Assembly (NCBI GenBank): GCA_903905455.1
Contig: CAIVGN010000189.1
Span: forward strand, 1-64,000
Direction: 5' to 3'
Length of the DNA stretch: 64,000 bases
DNA from: an uncultured Archangium sp.
GTDB lineage: Bacteria > Myxococcota > Myxococcia > Myxococcales > Myxococcaceae
In this document: positions 17,547 to 27,427 of the stretch, one piece after another
How the letters are laid out: each line of letters starts with the position of its first letter
Numbering within the stretch: the stretch's first letter is position 1
The notes under the pieces: generated by a model
Seen by the model: the letters and a program-made list of their open reading frames with translations, nothing else
What the model was told of the DNA's origin: nothing
Database searches by the model: none
Made by a program: the position numbers and the translations under genes

Positions 17547-19055
17547 ATGCGTCTCTTCGCGATGTGCGCGCTGGTGCTGGTGGGCTGCGGCCCGCGGGCG
17601 TTCCCCGAGAAGTTCCTCTTCGGCGCCGCCACGGCCGGTTTTCAGATCGACCCCGGCTGCCCCACCCGGCCCGAGAGCGAATGCGTGGACACCAGGTCTG
17701 ACTGGTACCAGTGGGTCACCTCGAAGGACGACCTGCAGGACTTGAAGGACCTCATCACCTTCGAGCCGCTCGCCAACGCCCCGGGCTTCTGGGAGCTCTA
17801 CGAGCAGGACTTCGAGCGCGCCAAGAAGGACATGAACCTCAACTCGCTGCGCGTGTCGATCGAGTGGAGCCGCATCTTCCCCGAGCCGACCGATGGGCTC
17901 GAGGGCGCCGCGCTCGACGCCGCCGCCAACGCCACCAACGTCGCCGCGTACCACGCGCAGTTCGCCGCCCTGAAGGCCCGGGGCCTCAAGCCGCTGGTGA
18001 CGCTGCACCACTACACCCTGCCCCTGTGGATCCACGACGGTGTCGCCTGTCACAAGAACCTGCAGACCTGCACCGCCCGCGGCTGGCTCGATCGCGCGCG
18101 CATCGTGAAGGAGATCGCCAAGTACGCCGGCTTCGTGGCGCGGGAGTTCGGCGGGGAGATCGACCTCTGGGCCACCCAGAACGAGCCCTTCGCGGTGGTC
18201 CTCCCGGGCTACCTGCTGCCCTCGAAGGACCGCGTGAATCCCCCCGGGCTCACCCTGCGGGTCGCCGAGGCCAAGGCGGTCATGACCGCGATGATCGAGG
18301 CCCACGCGCGCATGTACGACGCGGTGAAGGCCAATGATCTCGTCGACGCCGACCAGGACGGCACCGCGGCCACCGTCGGCCTCGTGTATTCGATGACCCC
18401 GACGAAGGGGAAAGACCCCACCAGCCGCGTCGACACGCGCGCCGCGGAGAACGTCTTCTATTTGTACAACACCGCGTTTCTCGACGGCATCGCCAGGGGC
18501 TTCGTGGACGCCGACCTCGATGGGAAGCCCGACAGCGCGGAGCCAGACCCGAGCCTCGTGGGCCGCCTCGACTACCTGGGCATCAACTACTACACGCGCA
18601 TCACCGTGAAGGGCGTCGGGACGCCGAGCTTCCCCACGCTCTCGCCGCTCACCACCTTCGACCCCACCGACCTGCAGCTCTGGGAGGACTACCCGAAGGG
18701 GCTCTACGACATCGAGCTGCACGTGAAGGAGCGGTACGGGATTCCGATGATCGTCACCGAGACCGGCACCGATGGCGCGGGGGACGAAGAGAAGATCGCC
18801 AGCTGGCTGGTGCGCCACCTCGAGTGGACCAAGCGCGCCATCAAGGACGGCGCCGACGTGCGCGGGTTCTTCTACTGGTCACTCATGGACAACTACGAGT
18901 GGAACCACGGCATGGACATGAAGTTCGGCCTGTATTCCGTGGGGAGCGACGTCGCGAAGACCAGGACCGCGCGATCGGCGGTGGCCACGTATGCGGACAT
19001 CGTCAAGCGGCAGGACGTCAGTGCGGAGCTGGTGAAGAAGTACCCGGTGGAGTGA
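17547..19055 (+). CDS. GH1-family glycoside hydrolase lipoprotein with Asp-rich loops
   Basis: A 502-residue predicted lipoprotein (LVLVGCG at about 10-16) with a glycoside hydrolase family 1 barrel: FLFGAATAGFQID, LRVSIEWSRIFPE, ATQNEPF with the acid/base Glu at 213, LDYLGINYYTR, and VTETGTD with the nucleophile Glu at 405. The usual nucleophile context is TENG, here TETG. Two loops of the form DxDxDG (DADQDG at 267-272, DADLDG at 321-326) look like calcium-binding EF-hand or thrombospondin-3 loops inserted in the barrel. It is probably a surface beta-glycosidase of unknown substrate. Confidence 0.88.
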   Translation: MRLFAMCALVLVGCGPRAFPEKFLFGAATAGFQIDPGCPTRPESECVDTRSDWYQWVTSKDDLQDLKDLITFEPLANAPGFWELYEQDFERAKKDMNLNSLRVSIEWSRIFPEPTDGLEGAALDAAANATNVAAYHAQFAALKARGLKPLVTLHHYTLPLWIHDGVACHKNLQTCTARGWLDRARIVKEIAKYAGFVAREFGGEIDLWATQNEPFAVVLPGYLLPSKDRVNPPGLTLRVAEAKAVMTAMIEAHARMYDAVKANDLVDADQDGTAATVGLVYSMTPTKGKDPTSRVDTRAAENVFYLYNTAFLDGIARGFVDADLDGKPDSAEPDPSLVGRLDYLGINYYTRITVKGVGTPSFPTLSPLTTFDPTDLQLWEDYPKGLYDIELHVKERYGIPMIVTETGTDGAGDEEKIASWLVRHLEWTKRAIKDGADVRGFFYWSLMDNYEWNHGMDMKFGLYSVGSDVAKTRTARSAVATYADIVKRQDVSAELVKKYPVE

Positions 19056-19080
19056 CTTCGGCGAGGGGCAGTGCTCGTTC

Positions 19081-19126
19081 GGCCCCTCACCCCGGCCCTC
19101 TCCCCGCTGTCGCAGGGCGAGGGAGT
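19081..19126. repeat. 46-bp palindromic intergenic repeat, copy A
   Basis: Identical over its 46 bases to the copy at 43930 and nearly identical to the copy at 60994. It begins GGCCCCTCACCCCGGCC and ends GGCGAGGGAGT. The minus strand can form a CCCTC-GCCC/GGGG-GAGGG hairpin. It fills the gap between the convergent GH1 gene and trmD, abutting the trmD stop codon. Confidence 0.9.
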
Positions 19127-19860
19127 CAGAGGTCGGACTCTTTCTTCCCCAGCAGCTTGATGTCGGCCTTCGTCAGCTCGAGCTTGCCGAAGAGATCGGG
19201 CCGGCGCAGCTTGGTGATCTGCAGCGCGTGCCAGCGCCGCCACCGCGCGATGCGGGCGTGATCTCCGCCCTGCAGCACCTCGGGCACCGGCAGCCCACGC
19301 CACTCGGCCGGCCGCGTGTAGTGCGGGTGCTCCAGGAGCCCCGACTCGAAGCTCTCGGTCAGCGCTGATTCGGCGTTCCCCAACACCCCGGGGATCAGCC
19401 GGGCCACCGCGTCGACGACGATCAGCGCGCCCAGCTCGCCGCCAGTGAGCACGAAGTCACCCAGCGACAGCTCCTCGTCGATCACCGTCAGGGCCCGCTC
19501 GTCGACGCCCTCGTAGCGCCCACAGACGAGGATCACCGAGCCCTTCGCCGCCAGCGCCCTCGCCTTCTCTTGCTTGAAGGTCGGCCCGCGGGGGCTCAGC
19601 AAGATGACCGGCGCCTCGGGCAGGCGCACCTTCGCCGCCTCGATGGCCGCGACCAGGGGCTCCACCTTCATCACCATGCCCGCGCCGCCGCCGTAGGGGG
19701 CGTCATCGGTCACGTGGTGCTTGCCTGGCGCGAACTCGCGAATGTCGGTGGCGACGATCGAGAGGTGACCCTTCTCGGTCGCCTTGCCGAGGATCGACTC
19801 CGAGGCGTAGCCCGAGATCATCCGCGGGAAGAGCGTGAGGATCTCAGCGCTGAACGCCAT
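19126..19860 (-). CDS. trmD: tRNA (guanine37-N1)-methyltransferase
   Basis: A 244-residue SPOUT trefoil-knot enzyme that methylates G37 next to the anticodon and so prevents +1 frameshifts. Signatures are [54 protein letters not shown] and [10 protein letters not shown]. It follows rimM by 4 bases. No rplS (L19) gene follows, unlike the common rpsP-rimM-trmD-rplS order. Confidence 0.97.
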   Translation of the reverse strand: MAFSAEILTLFPRMISGYASESILGKATEKGHLSIVATDIREFAPGKHHVTDDAPYGGGAGMVMKVEPLVAAIEAAKVRLPEAPVILLSPRGPTFKQEKARALAAKGSVILVCGRYEGVDERALTVIDEELSLGDFVLTGGELGALIVVDAVARLIPGVLGNAESALTESFESGLLEHPHYTRPAEWRGLPVPEVLQGGDHARIARWRRWHALQITKLRRPDLFGKLELTKADIKLLGKKESDL

Positions 19861-19864
19861 GGAG

Positions 19865-20377
19865 TCAGTCCTGGTACTGCAGGGGGATCACCGTCACGCG
19901 CTTGGCGGCGAGATCGACCTTGGGCACGAACTCTTCGGCGAACGGCACCAGCAGCTCTTCGCGGCTGCCGTCACGAATGCAGAGGTTCGGCACGGGGCCG
20001 GTGCTCCACACCTCTTCGACCACGCCCAGGCGCACGCCTTCGGGCGTGAACGCCTCGAGGCCCACCAGGTCGCCGTGGAAGAACTCGCCTTCCGCCGGCG
20101 GCTCGAGATCTTCCCGGTGCACGTGCACCGCGGACCCCGTCAGCGCGTCCGCGTCCTTGCGGCTGCGAATGCCCGCGAAGGTCAGCAGCAGGTCGCTACC
20201 CGGAGACTCACCGACGGTCTCCACCTCGAGGGTCTTCGTCTCGTCGAGCCGGGTCACGAGCACGAGGCGATCGACTTCCTCGATGACCGTGGAGTTCGGA
20301 TCGAACGTCTTGAGCACGACCTCACCGTTGAGGCCGTGGGCACGCGAGATGTAGCCAATCTGCAAGAGCGGCTTCAC
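19865..20377 (-). CDS. rimM: 16S rRNA processing protein RimM
   Basis: A 170-residue 30S maturation factor that binds ribosomal protein S19. The N-terminal RimM barrel begins [20 protein letters not shown] and the C-terminal PRC-barrel has [14 protein letters not shown] and [17 protein letters not shown]. The GTG start at 20377 overlaps the KH-gene stop as GTGA, which implies coupling. Confidence 0.96.
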   Translation of the reverse strand: MKPLLQIGYISRAHGLNGEVVLKTFDPNSTVIEEVDRLVLVTRLDETKTLEVETVGESPGSDLLLTFAGIRSRKDADALTGSAVHVHREDLEPPAEGEFFHGDLVGLEAFTPEGVRLGVVEEVWSTGPVPNLCIRDGSREELLVPFAEEFVPKVDLAAKRVTVIPLQYQD

Positions 20378-20658
20378 GGCTGAACCGGAGCCTGGACTTG
20401 CGGAGGACCACCCGCACCCACCTTGCGATCGTCGATGATCTCCAACCGGGCCTTCTCACCCTTCTTCAGGGCCGCGTGCTGGAGCACGGTGCGAAGCGCG
20501 TTGACGGTGCGACCGTCACGCCCGATGACCTTACCGACGTCACCCGGCGCGACCTTGAGTTCATACAAGACGGCGCCATCCGCAGGCGTCACCTTGAGCT
20601 CGACTGCCTCGGGCTGATCAACCAGGGCCCGGGCCAGGTACTCGACGAGCTGCTTCAC
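20374..20658 (-). CDS. khpA: KH-domain RNA-binding protein (KhpA/YlqC-like)
   Basis: A 94-residue protein between rpsP and rimM, the standard place of KhpA. The start is GTG. Residues about 30-75 contain the KH core VGKVIGRDGRTVNALRTVLQ with the GxxG loop GRDG. These proteins bind RNA and, with KhpB, affect cell division and envelope growth in Gram-positives. The C-terminal 15 residues are Gly/Pro-rich and not conserved. Confidence 0.93.
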   Translation of the reverse strand: MKQLVEYLARALVDQPEAVELKVTPADGAVLYELKVAPGDVGKVIGRDGRTVNALRTVLQHAALKKGEKARLEIIDDRKVGAGGPPQVQAPVQP

Positions 20659-20667
20659 GCGTCGGAC

Positions 20668-20922
20668 TTACGCCTTGGGGGCGAGCTTCTTCGTCGACTT
20701 GTAGAGGCACGAGACGGTGTCGGAGGGCTTGGCGCCGACCTTGGTCCAGTGCGCCCAGCGATCCTCGTTCACCTGGAACTTCGCAGGCTCGTGGTTCGGG
20801 TCGTAGGAGCCGATGTTCTCGATGAAGCGGCCGTCGCGGGGCATGCGCGAGTCGGCGGCAACGACATGGTAGAAGGGGCGCTTCGTGGCACCAGCGCGGG
20901 CAAGACGGAGGACGACGGCCAT
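20668..20922 (-). CDS. rpsP: Ribosomal protein bS16
   Basis: An 84-residue 30S protein: [20 protein letters not shown], then [19 protein letters not shown] and [12 protein letters not shown], all family signatures. The start at 20922 is set by the conserved N-terminus. It leads the rpsP-khpA-rimM-trmD operon and has its own promoter overlapping the end of rlmN. Confidence 0.97.
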   Translation of the reverse strand: MAVVLRLARAGATKRPFYHVVAADSRMPRDGRFIENIGSYDPNHEPAKFQVNEDRWAHWTKVGAKPSDTVSCLYKSTKKLAPKA

Positions 20923-20957
20923 GGTGTGCAACCTCTGAAAAGAAGGTGAGACGCGAT

Positions 20958-20987
20958 GCTCTACAGGCAAAGTGCCCGGAATGTCAA
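20958..20987 (-). promoter_or_regulatory. Sigma-70-type promoter of the rpsP operon
   Basis: On the minus strand TTGACA (20987-20982) and TAGAGC (20963-20958) are 18 bases apart. The -35 box overlaps the stop region of rlmN. The leader to rpsP would be about 30 bases. Confidence 0.55.
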
Positions 20988-22090
20988 GGATCCGCGGTCG
21001 GGGAACGCTTGGCCCCGAGCGGCACAAAAGTCGGCTCTTTCTCGGTGTTTGCGAGCTGCCCACAGGCCGCCGAGATGTCCCGGCCGCGATTGGCGCGAAT
21101 GAAAGCGGCCACGCCGGCCCGGTCGAGGATGTCGCGGAAGCGCTCGGCCCGGTTGTCGACGGTGGTGTGAAAACCCAGGCCCGGGTTCTCGTTGTACTGG
21201 ATGAGGTTCACCTTGGCCGGCACGTCCTGCACGAGCTTCGCCAGCCGGTGCGCGTCGTCGTCGGTGTCGTTGACCCCGTTCATCAGCACGTACTCGAAGG
21301 TGATGCGCCGGCCCTGCTTCAGGGGGAACTTGCGGCAGGCGTCCATGAGGTCGGCGATCTTCCACTTCTTGTTCACCGGCATGATCACGTCGCGCACCTC
21401 GTCGTTCGAGGCGTTGAGCGAGATGGCCAGCTTCACGTCGGTCTCGGCGCCGAAGCGCTCGATCATCGGCACCAGGCCCACGGTGCTCACGGTGATGTGG
21501 CGCGAGCTGAAGTTGGGACCGTCTTCGTGTTCCAGGGTGCCCAGGGCCACCTTGAGGTTCTCGAAGTTGTGCAGCGGCTCGCCCATGCCCATGAACACCA
21601 GGTTGGTGAGCGGGCGCAGGGTCTTCTCGATCTTCTCGTTGGCGCGCACCTCGCGGTTGACGGCGTGCACCTGGGCGACGATCTCCGCCGGGGTGAGGTG
21701 CCGCATGAGGCCCAGGGTGGCGGTGGCGCAGAAGCGGCAGCCCATGGCGCAGCCCACCTGGGTCGAGACGCAGAGGGTCTTGCGCTCGGGCGAGGGCATG
21801 TAGACCGACTCGATCATCTTCCCGTCGTGGGTCTTGAACCGGTACTTGATGGTGCCGTCGATGGACCGCTGCTCGAGGTCCTTCTCGAGGGTGACGATGC
21901 GGGCCACGGTCTTCAGCTTGGCGCGGAAGTCCTTCGAGAGATCGGTCATCTCGTCGAAGGACACGGCCCCGCGCTGGTGGAGCCAGCGGTAGAGCTGCTT
22001 GGCGCGAAAGGGCTTCTCGCCCAGCGAGGTGATGAAGGCGTTGAGGCCCTCGAACGAGAGGCTGCTGATGTCCACGGCTTCCGACGACAT
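20984..22090 (-). CDS. rlmN: 23S rRNA/tRNA adenine C2-methyltransferase RlmN
   Basis: A 368-residue radical SAM enzyme that methylates A2503 of 23S rRNA and A37 of some tRNAs. It has the Fe-S cluster motif [33 protein letters not shown] and the methyl-carrying Cys region ISAACGQLA near the C-terminus. The start at 22090 (MSSEAVD) is preferred over 22114. It neighbours other translation genes. A divergent paralogue occurs at 57501. Confidence 0.96.
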   Translation of the reverse strand: MSSEAVDISSLSFEGLNAFITSLGEKPFRAKQLYRWLHQRGAVSFDEMTDLSKDFRAKLKTVARIVTLEKDLEQRSIDGTIKYRFKTHDGKMIESVYMPSPERKTLCVSTQVGCAMGCRFCATATLGLMRHLTPAEIVAQVHAVNREVRANEKIEKTLRPLTNLVFMGMGEPLHNFENLKVALGTLEHEDGPNFSSRHITVSTVGLVPMIERFGAETDVKLAISLNASNDEVRDVIMPVNKKWKIADLMDACRKFPLKQGRRITFEYVLMNGVNDTDDDAHRLAKLVQDVPAKVNLIQYNENPGLGFHTTVDNRAERFRDILDRAGVAAFIRANRGRDISAACGQLANTEKEPTFVPLGAKRSPTADP

Positions 22091-22179
22091 GGGCGGCCTG
22101 TAACACGCCCGCAAAGACGACGGCCACCCCCAGCGACTGCTGGAGATGGCCGAAGGGACTGCCTGGAGGCTCGACCTGC

Positions 22180-22617
22180 TTACGCCTTGTGGGCGTAGGA
22201 GAAGAGCTCGGTGCTGCGGAAGAAGTAGGCGATCTCGTTCTTCGCGTTCTCGACGCTGTCCGAGCCGTGCACGGTGTTCGCGTCGATGGACTTGGCGAAG
22301 TCGGCGCGGATGGTGCCCGCGTCGGCCTTCTTGGGGTCCGTGGCGCCCATGAGGTCGCGGTTCTTCTGCATCGCGTTCTCACCCTCGAGGCACATCAGGA
22401 CGACCGGGCCCGAGATCATGAACGAGACGAGGTCCTTGAAGAAGGGGCGCTCCTTGTGCACCGCGTAGAAGCCCTCGGCCTCGCGCTGCGAGAGGTGCTG
22501 GAGGCGGATCGCGATCGGCGTGAGGCCGTTGGTCTCGAACCGGGAGATGATCTTGCCGATGACGCCCTTCTCCAGCGCGTCGGGCTTCAGGATGGACAGG
22601 GTACGTTCAATGGCCAT
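22180..22617 (-). CDS. ndk: Nucleoside diphosphate kinase
   Basis: A 145-residue enzyme that equalises nucleoside triphosphate pools. The N-terminus is [17 protein letters not shown], and the active-site His is in [10 protein letters not shown] near residue 118. Length fits the family (about 140-145). The ATG at 22617 is chosen over 22683, which would add an unconserved 22 residues. It is divergent from kbl across about 107 bases with inverted repeats. Confidence 0.97.
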   Translation of the reverse strand: MAIERTLSILKPDALEKGVIGKIISRFETNGLTPIAIRLQHLSQREAEGFYAVHKERPFFKDLVSFMISGPVVLMCLEGENAMQKNRDLMGATDPKKADAGTIRADFAKSIDANTVHGSDSVENAKNEIAYFFRSTELFSYAHKA

Positions 22618-22620
22618 GGT

Positions 22621-22698
22621 GTGTAGCTCCGTGAGGTGAGTGCTTCGGGCCGCGCGGCTACACGACGCACCGCGTGAAGGCAAAGCCTTTTGCGGTGC
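22621..22698. repeat. Inverted repeats between ndk and kbl
   Basis: GTGTAGC (22621-22627) is repeated inverted as GCTACAC (22657-22663). Next to it GCACCGC (22667-22673) pairs with GCGGTGC (22692-22698) around an inner AAGGC/GCCTT. They lie in the shared upstream region of two divergent genes, so operators or leader hairpins are possible. Confidence 0.5.
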
Positions 22699-22724
22699 GG
22701 GGGGGCAGTGCTACGGCGGGGCCC

Positions 22725-23915
22725 ATGAATCGCGGCTTCCTGAATCACCTGCAGGGACAGATCGACTCCATTCGCGAGCAGGGCCTGTACAAGAAGGAAC
22801 GGGTCATCACCTCGCCCCAGAGCGCCAACATCACCGTGGCCGGGGGGCAGAAGGTGTTGAACTTCTGCGCCAACAACTACCTGGGCCTGGGTGACTCCAA
22901 GGAGCTCATCGAGGCGGCGAAGAAGGGCCTCGACCACAGCGGCTTCGGCATGGCCTCGGTGCGCTTCATCTGCGGCACCCAGGACGTGCACAAGGAGCTC
23001 GAGGCGCGGCTCACCCGCTTCCTCGGCACCGAGGACACCATCCTCTTCTCGTCGTGCTGGGACGCGAACGGCGGCGTGTTCGAGGTGGTGCTCGGCGAAG
23101 AGGACGCGGTGATCTCCGACGCGCTCAACCACGCCTCGATCATCGACGGCGTGCGCCTGTGCAAGGCCAAGCGCTTCCGCTACGCCAACAACGACCTCAA
23201 GGAGCTCGAGCAGCGCCTCATCGAGGCCAAGGACTGCCGCTTCAAGCTGGTGGTCACCGACGGCGTGTTCTCGATGGACGGGGTGATCGCCGACCTGAAG
23301 GGCATCGTCGAGCTGGCCGAGAAGTACGAGGCCATCGTGATGGTCGACGACTCGCACGCGGTGGGCTTCACCGGCGAGAAGGGCCGCGGGAGCCACGAGC
23401 TGCGCGGCGTGCTGGGGCGCATCGACATCGTCACCGGAACCCTGGGCAAGGCCCTGGGCGGCGCGAGCGGCGGGTACCTGTCGGGTCGCAAGGAAGTCGT
23501 GGAGTTGCTGCGCCAGCGCGCCCGCCCCTACCTGTTCTCGAACACCCTGATGCCGGCCATCGCCCACGCCACCATCCGCTGCCTCGACCTGCTGGAGCAG
23601 GGGGACGGGCTGCGCGCCACGCTGCGGGAGAACGCGGCGTACTTCCGTCAGAAGATGAGCGCCGCGGGCTTCACGCTCGCCGGCGAAGGTCACCCGATCA
23701 TCCCGGTGATGCTCGGTGACGCCAAGCTCGCGAGCGCGTTCGCCGAAGAGATGCTGAAGGAAGGCATCTACGTGGTCGGCTTCAGCTTCCCCGTGGTTCC
23801 CCAGGGGAAGGCGCGCATTCGTACTCAGATGTCGGCGGCACACAGCAGAGACGATCTCGACCGCGCGATCGCCGCCTTCGTGAAGGTCGGAAAGCACCTG
23901 GGAGTCATCTCGTGA
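22725..23915 (+). CDS. kbl: Glycine C-acetyltransferase (2-amino-3-ketobutyrate CoA ligase)
   Basis: A 396-residue PLP enzyme that splits 2-amino-3-oxobutyrate with CoA into glycine and acetyl-CoA. Signatures are [37 protein letters not shown] and the PLP Lys in [15 protein letters not shown]. The start at MNRGFLNHL (22725) matches the family better than 22674. It overlaps tdh by 4 bases (GTGA), so the two steps of threonine breakdown are made together. Confidence 0.96.
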   Translation: MNRGFLNHLQGQIDSIREQGLYKKERVITSPQSANITVAGGQKVLNFCANNYLGLGDSKELIEAAKKGLDHSGFGMASVRFICGTQDVHKELEARLTRFLGTEDTILFSSCWDANGGVFEVVLGEEDAVISDALNHASIIDGVRLCKAKRFRYANNDLKELEQRLIEAKDCRFKLVVTDGVFSMDGVIADLKGIVELAEKYEAIVMVDDSHAVGFTGEKGRGSHELRGVLGRIDIVTGTLGKALGGASGGYLSGRKEVVELLRQRARPYLFSNTLMPAIAHATIRCLDLLEQGDGLRATLRENAAYFRQKMSAAGFTLAGEGHPIIPVMLGDAKLASAFAEEMLKEGIYVVGFSFPVVPQGKARIRTQMSAAHSRDDLDRAIAAFVKVGKHLGVIS

Positions 23916-24940
23916 GAGCACTCGTCAAGACGCGTCGTGAGCCGGGCCTGTGGATGGAAGACGTTGCCAAGCCGACGGTCGGCCCCAACGACGTGTTGGT
24001 GAAGGTGCAGAAGACCGGCATCTGCGGCACCGACATCCACATCTACAACTGGGACGAGTGGAGCCAGCGCACCATCAAGACCCCGATGCACATCGGCCAC
24101 GAGTTCATGGGCCTGGTGGCGGAAGTGGGCAGCGAGGTCACCGGCTTCAAGGCGGGCGACCGCGTGTCGGGCGAAGGGCACATCACCTGCGGCAACTGCC
24201 GCAACTGCCGCGCCGGCAAGCGTCACCTGTGCCGCAACACCGTGGGCCTGGGCGTCAACCGCATCGGCTGCTTCGCGGAGTACGTGGCCATCCCCGCGTT
24301 CAACATCTTCCGCATCCCCGACACCATCTCCGACGAGACCGCGGCGTTCTTCGACCCGCTGGGGAACGCGGTGCACACCGCCCTCTCGTTCGATCTCGTG
24401 GGCGAAGACGTGTTGATCACCGGCGCCGGCCCCATCGGGGTGATGGCCGCGGCGATCTGCCGTCACGTCGGCGCGCGCCACGTGGTGCTCACCGACGTCA
24501 ACGAGTACCGGCTCTCGCTGGGCAAGAAGCTCGGCGCCACCCGCGTGGTGAACGTGGCCCAGGAGGATCTCGCGGGCGTGATGAAGGAGCTCGGCATGAC
24601 CGAGGGCTTCGACGTGGGCCTCGAGATGAGCGGCAACGGCTCGGCCTTCAAGCAGATGTTCAAGGCGATGAACCACGGCGGGCGCGTGGCGATCCTGGGC
24701 ATCCCCGTGGGCGAAGTGGCCATCGACTGGGGCCAGGTGATCTTCAAGGGCCTGGTGCTCAAGGGCATCTACGGCCGGGAGATGTTCGAGACCTGGTACA
24801 AGATGACCGCCATGCTGCAGAGCGGGCTCGACATCAGCGGCGCCGTCACCCACCGCTACCCTGCCGCCCAGTTCAAGGAAGCCTTCGAGGTGATGCGCAC
24901 CGGGCAGAGCGGGAAGGTAGTGCTCGATTGGGAAGCGTGA
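23912..24940 (+). CDS. tdh: L-threonine 3-dehydrogenase
   Basis: A 342-residue zinc-dependent medium-chain dehydrogenase that oxidises threonine to 2-amino-3-oxobutyrate, the substrate of Kbl. It has [13 protein letters not shown] (catalytic zinc, family-specific), HIGHEFMG, the structural zinc cluster [15 protein letters not shown] and the NAD-binding [10 protein letters not shown]. The GTG start overlaps kbl and its end overlaps the kinase gene (GTGA). Confidence 0.97.
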   Translation: MRALVKTRREPGLWMEDVAKPTVGPNDVLVKVQKTGICGTDIHIYNWDEWSQRTIKTPMHIGHEFMGLVAEVGSEVTGFKAGDRVSGEGHITCGNCRNCRAGKRHLCRNTVGLGVNRIGCFAEYVAIPAFNIFRIPDTISDETAAFFDPLGNAVHTALSFDLVGEDVLITGAGPIGVMAAAICRHVGARHVVLTDVNEYRLSLGKKLGATRVVNVAQEDLAGVMKELGMTEGFDVGLEMSGNGSAFKQMFKAMNHGGRVAILGIPVGEVAIDWGQVIFKGLVLKGIYGREMFETWYKMTAMLQSGLDISGAVTHRYPAAQFKEAFEVMRTGQSGKVVLDWEA

Positions 24941-25644
24941 AGAAGAAGGCCGAGGCGGTGCCCTCGCCGGCGAAGGTGGCGCGGGCCGTCGAGTCGGCCC
25001 GGCACCCGAAGCAGCCCAAGAAGAAGGTCTTCCTGGCCATGGCCGGCAACATCGGCGCGGGCAAGACCACCGCGGCCAAGATGGTCAGCCAGAAGTTCGG
25101 CTTCGAACTCTTCGACGAGCCGGTGATCGACAACCGGTTCCTCGCTCCGTACTACGGCGACATGAAGCGCTGGAGCTTCACGCTCCAGCTCGAGTTCCTC
25201 ATCCGCCGCGTCGAGCACCACGAGCTGATCCACAAGGTGGCCAAGAGCTGCATCCAGGATCGCACGCTCTACGAAGACCCCGAGATCTTCGCCAAGTACC
25301 TCCACGGCCTGGGCAACATGACCGACCAGGAGCTCGAGCTGTACTTCGAGTACTTCAAGCGGCTCACCAAGCACGTGGCGCAGCCCGAGAAGGTGATCTG
25401 CTTCGACGTGCCCAAGGTCGACGTGCTGCTCTCCCGCATCAAGACCCGCGGCCGTGAAGAGGAGAAGGGCATCCAGTCGGCCTTCTTGCGCGGCTTGAAC
25501 GGCTACTACGCGACGTTCCCCATGGTGCTGCAGGGCAAGTACGGCGTCGACGTGCTCACCATCGACGTGTCCGCGCTCGACATCCGCAACGGCAAGGGCC
25601 GCGCGGAGTTCCTCGACCGGGTCAGCACCTTCCTCTCGCAGTAG
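24937..25644 (+). CDS. Deoxynucleoside kinase (dCK/dGK family)
   Basis: A 235-residue P-loop kinase. After a Lys-rich leader of about 34 residues come [14 protein letters not shown] (Walker A, about 43), [17 protein letters not shown], the [12 protein letters not shown] equivalent of the DRS motif and the lid [12 protein letters not shown]. The family phosphorylates salvaged deoxynucleosides. The GTG start overlaps the tdh stop. Its coupling to threonine catabolism is unusual, and the substrate cannot be told from sequence alone. Confidence 0.88.
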   Translation: MKKKAEAVPSPAKVARAVESARHPKQPKKKVFLAMAGNIGAGKTTAAKMVSQKFGFELFDEPVIDNRFLAPYYGDMKRWSFTLQLEFLIRRVEHHELIHKVAKSCIQDRTLYEDPEIFAKYLHGLGNMTDQELELYFEYFKRLTKHVAQPEKVICFDVPKVDVLLSRIKTRGREEEKGIQSAFLRGLNGYYATFPMVLQGKYGVDVLTIDVSALDIRNGKGRAEFLDRVSTFLSQ

Positions 25645-25647
25645 GCG

Positions 25648-27330
25648 TCACTCGAAGTGCACGAGGGTGAACCCGTGGCCCGCGATGGCCACGCGGTGCT
25701 CGCCCTGCACCCGGTAGCGGCCGATCAGCAGCAGCCAGTCCTTCGGGGCTGAGGGCCGAACGACCTCGGCGTCCTCAGCGAGGGTCTCGACGGTCGCGTC
25801 GCGCGCGTCGAGGGCCAGCAGCGCGCGGAAGCCACCGGCGGCGTCGAAGGTGACGATGTGCACGCGCTCGCGGGCGTCCTCATCGAGGAAGCGCTGGGCG
25901 ATCTCCGCGGCCGTGTCCCAGGTGGTGGGGGTGCGGCTGGCGGTCACGTCGCGCGTCGCCACGACCCCCTCGCCGACGGACATCAGCGGCAGCACCAGGA
26001 ACAGCGACAGCGCCCCCCCGACGCGAGGCCGGGGCAGGCAGACCACCAGCGCGAGGAGCCCGCCGATGGCCCCCGCGAGGAACCACCCGGGCTCGCCCCG
26101 GAGGATCAGCAGGTCGGGGCAGTCGACGGACACCGGCAACACCGGCGCAAGCCCACGGACCAGCGCCCAGAGCGAGACCCCGAAGACCAGCAGGGCCGGC
26201 ACCAGGCGTCGCGGCGCGAACCACCGGGGCGACACCGCGTCGTGATCGAACTGCGCCGCGGCCACCAGCATCAGCAGGGGCACGAGGAAGTTGTAGTACC
26301 GCATGTGCAGCCGGTCGGGCAGCTCGTAGGGACCCAGCCCGGCCACCTTGGCGCTGTAGATCGCGACCATCGCCAACAAGGGCAGCACCAACACGAAGGC
26401 GATGAACTGCAGCACCCTCACCCGATCGAGGCGAGCCCCGGGCAGCGCCGACGGGCTCAGCGGCGACAGGGTCAGCAACGAGACCACCGGCACCGTGAAG
26501 AGCACGACCACCGCCATCACGTGCCGCCACAGCACCACCGACGCGGCGAGGGCGAGCTCGGAGAGCGTCTTCACCGCGCCGTCCGAGGCGTGATCCCCGT
26601 AATGGCGACCCAGGACGTCGAGCGCGGCGCGACCGCCGAGCCACACGCCGACCCCCAGGCGGGCCGTCACGAACCCCACCGCGAAGAGCCCGACCGCCAG
26701 CAGGCCCTCGCGCCAGCGACCCGCCGAGCCCGCGCGCCACGCCAGCAGGAAGACGATCACCGCGAAGGACGGCGAGAGGAAGATCCCGTGGAGCTTGACC
26801 AGCGCCAACAGGCCGACCGCCACGCCCACGGCGAGGGCCTGCAGGCGAGCCCGCGGCCACGGGCCCGTCACCAGCCACAGCGCCACCCAGAGCCCGAAGA
26901 AGTAGGTCGCCTCGGGCATGAACTGCGCGGTGTAGAGGGTGAAGGGCCCCACGGCCGTCGCCACCGTCACGGCCGCCGAGGCGCGCCACGAAGCGAAGCG
27001 CCGCCCGACCAGGAAGAGGAACGGCAGCGCCGCCGCGAAGAACAGCGCGTTGAGCAGTCGCGCGCAGGACAGCGAGCCGTCACCGCACGCCTGCGTCGCC
27101 GAGAAGACCTTGAAGTAGAGGTAGGAGGGCACCGGCGCCTCCGAGAGCGGCGCCCGGCGGGCGTGGTAGCTGTAGAACTGCTCGTCGACGAAGGTGTGCG
27201 CGGCCGTGCCCGCATCGCGCCACGTCGCGCCGACGATCACCAGCAGGCACACCGCGACGCCGGCCGCCGCGAGCCACGGCGGCACCGCCTCGGAAACCGC
27301 ACTTCCGCGCCCCACCGTCGCCCGGTTCAT
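25648..27330 (-). CDS. Multi-pass membrane glycosyltransferase-like protein (GT39/GT-C type)
   Basis: A 560-residue membrane protein with about ten helices and a small soluble C-terminal domain (about 480-560). After the first helix comes HTFVDEQFYSYHARR, which resembles the acidic first periplasmic loop of GT-C transferases such as PMT/ArnT. It probably moves a sugar from a polyprenyl carrier to a lipid or protein. The start at 27330 is preferred to 27363. It is convergent with the kinase gene at a 3-base gap. Confidence 0.65.
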   Translation of the reverse strand: MNRATVGRGSAVSEAVPPWLAAAGVAVCLLVIVGATWRDAGTAAHTFVDEQFYSYHARRAPLSEAPVPSYLYFKVFSATQACGDGSLSCARLLNALFFAAALPFLFLVGRRFASWRASAAVTVATAVGPFTLYTAQFMPEATYFFGLWVALWLVTGPWPRARLQALAVGVAVGLLALVKLHGIFLSPSFAVIVFLLAWRAGSAGRWREGLLAVGLFAVGFVTARLGVGVWLGGRAALDVLGRHYGDHASDGAVKTLSELALAASVVLWRHVMAVVVLFTVPVVSLLTLSPLSPSALPGARLDRVRVLQFIAFVLVLPLLAMVAIYSAKVAGLGPYELPDRLHMRYYNFLVPLLMLVAAAQFDHDAVSPRWFAPRRLVPALLVFGVSLWALVRGLAPVLPVSVDCPDLLILRGEPGWFLAGAIGGLLALVVCLPRPRVGGALSLFLVLPLMSVGEGVVATRDVTASRTPTTWDTAAEIAQRFLDEDARERVHIVTFDAAGGFRALLALDARDATVETLAEDAEVVRPSAPKDWLLLIGRYRVQGEHRVAIAGHGFTLVHFE

Positions 27331-27427
27331 GCGGCGCCGGTAGCGCACGGCCCCCCGGGGCACAAGCAGCGGGATGATTCACGCCGTTCGTAGCCACGGT
27401 CGGGACACCAGGGCTATGGACTGCCCC

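Noticed and set aside
25858-27393. Open frame of 511 codons on the plus strand opposite the GT-C-like gene
   Set aside because: The other strand encodes clear membrane helices; this frame is Arg/His/Gln-rich with no domain.
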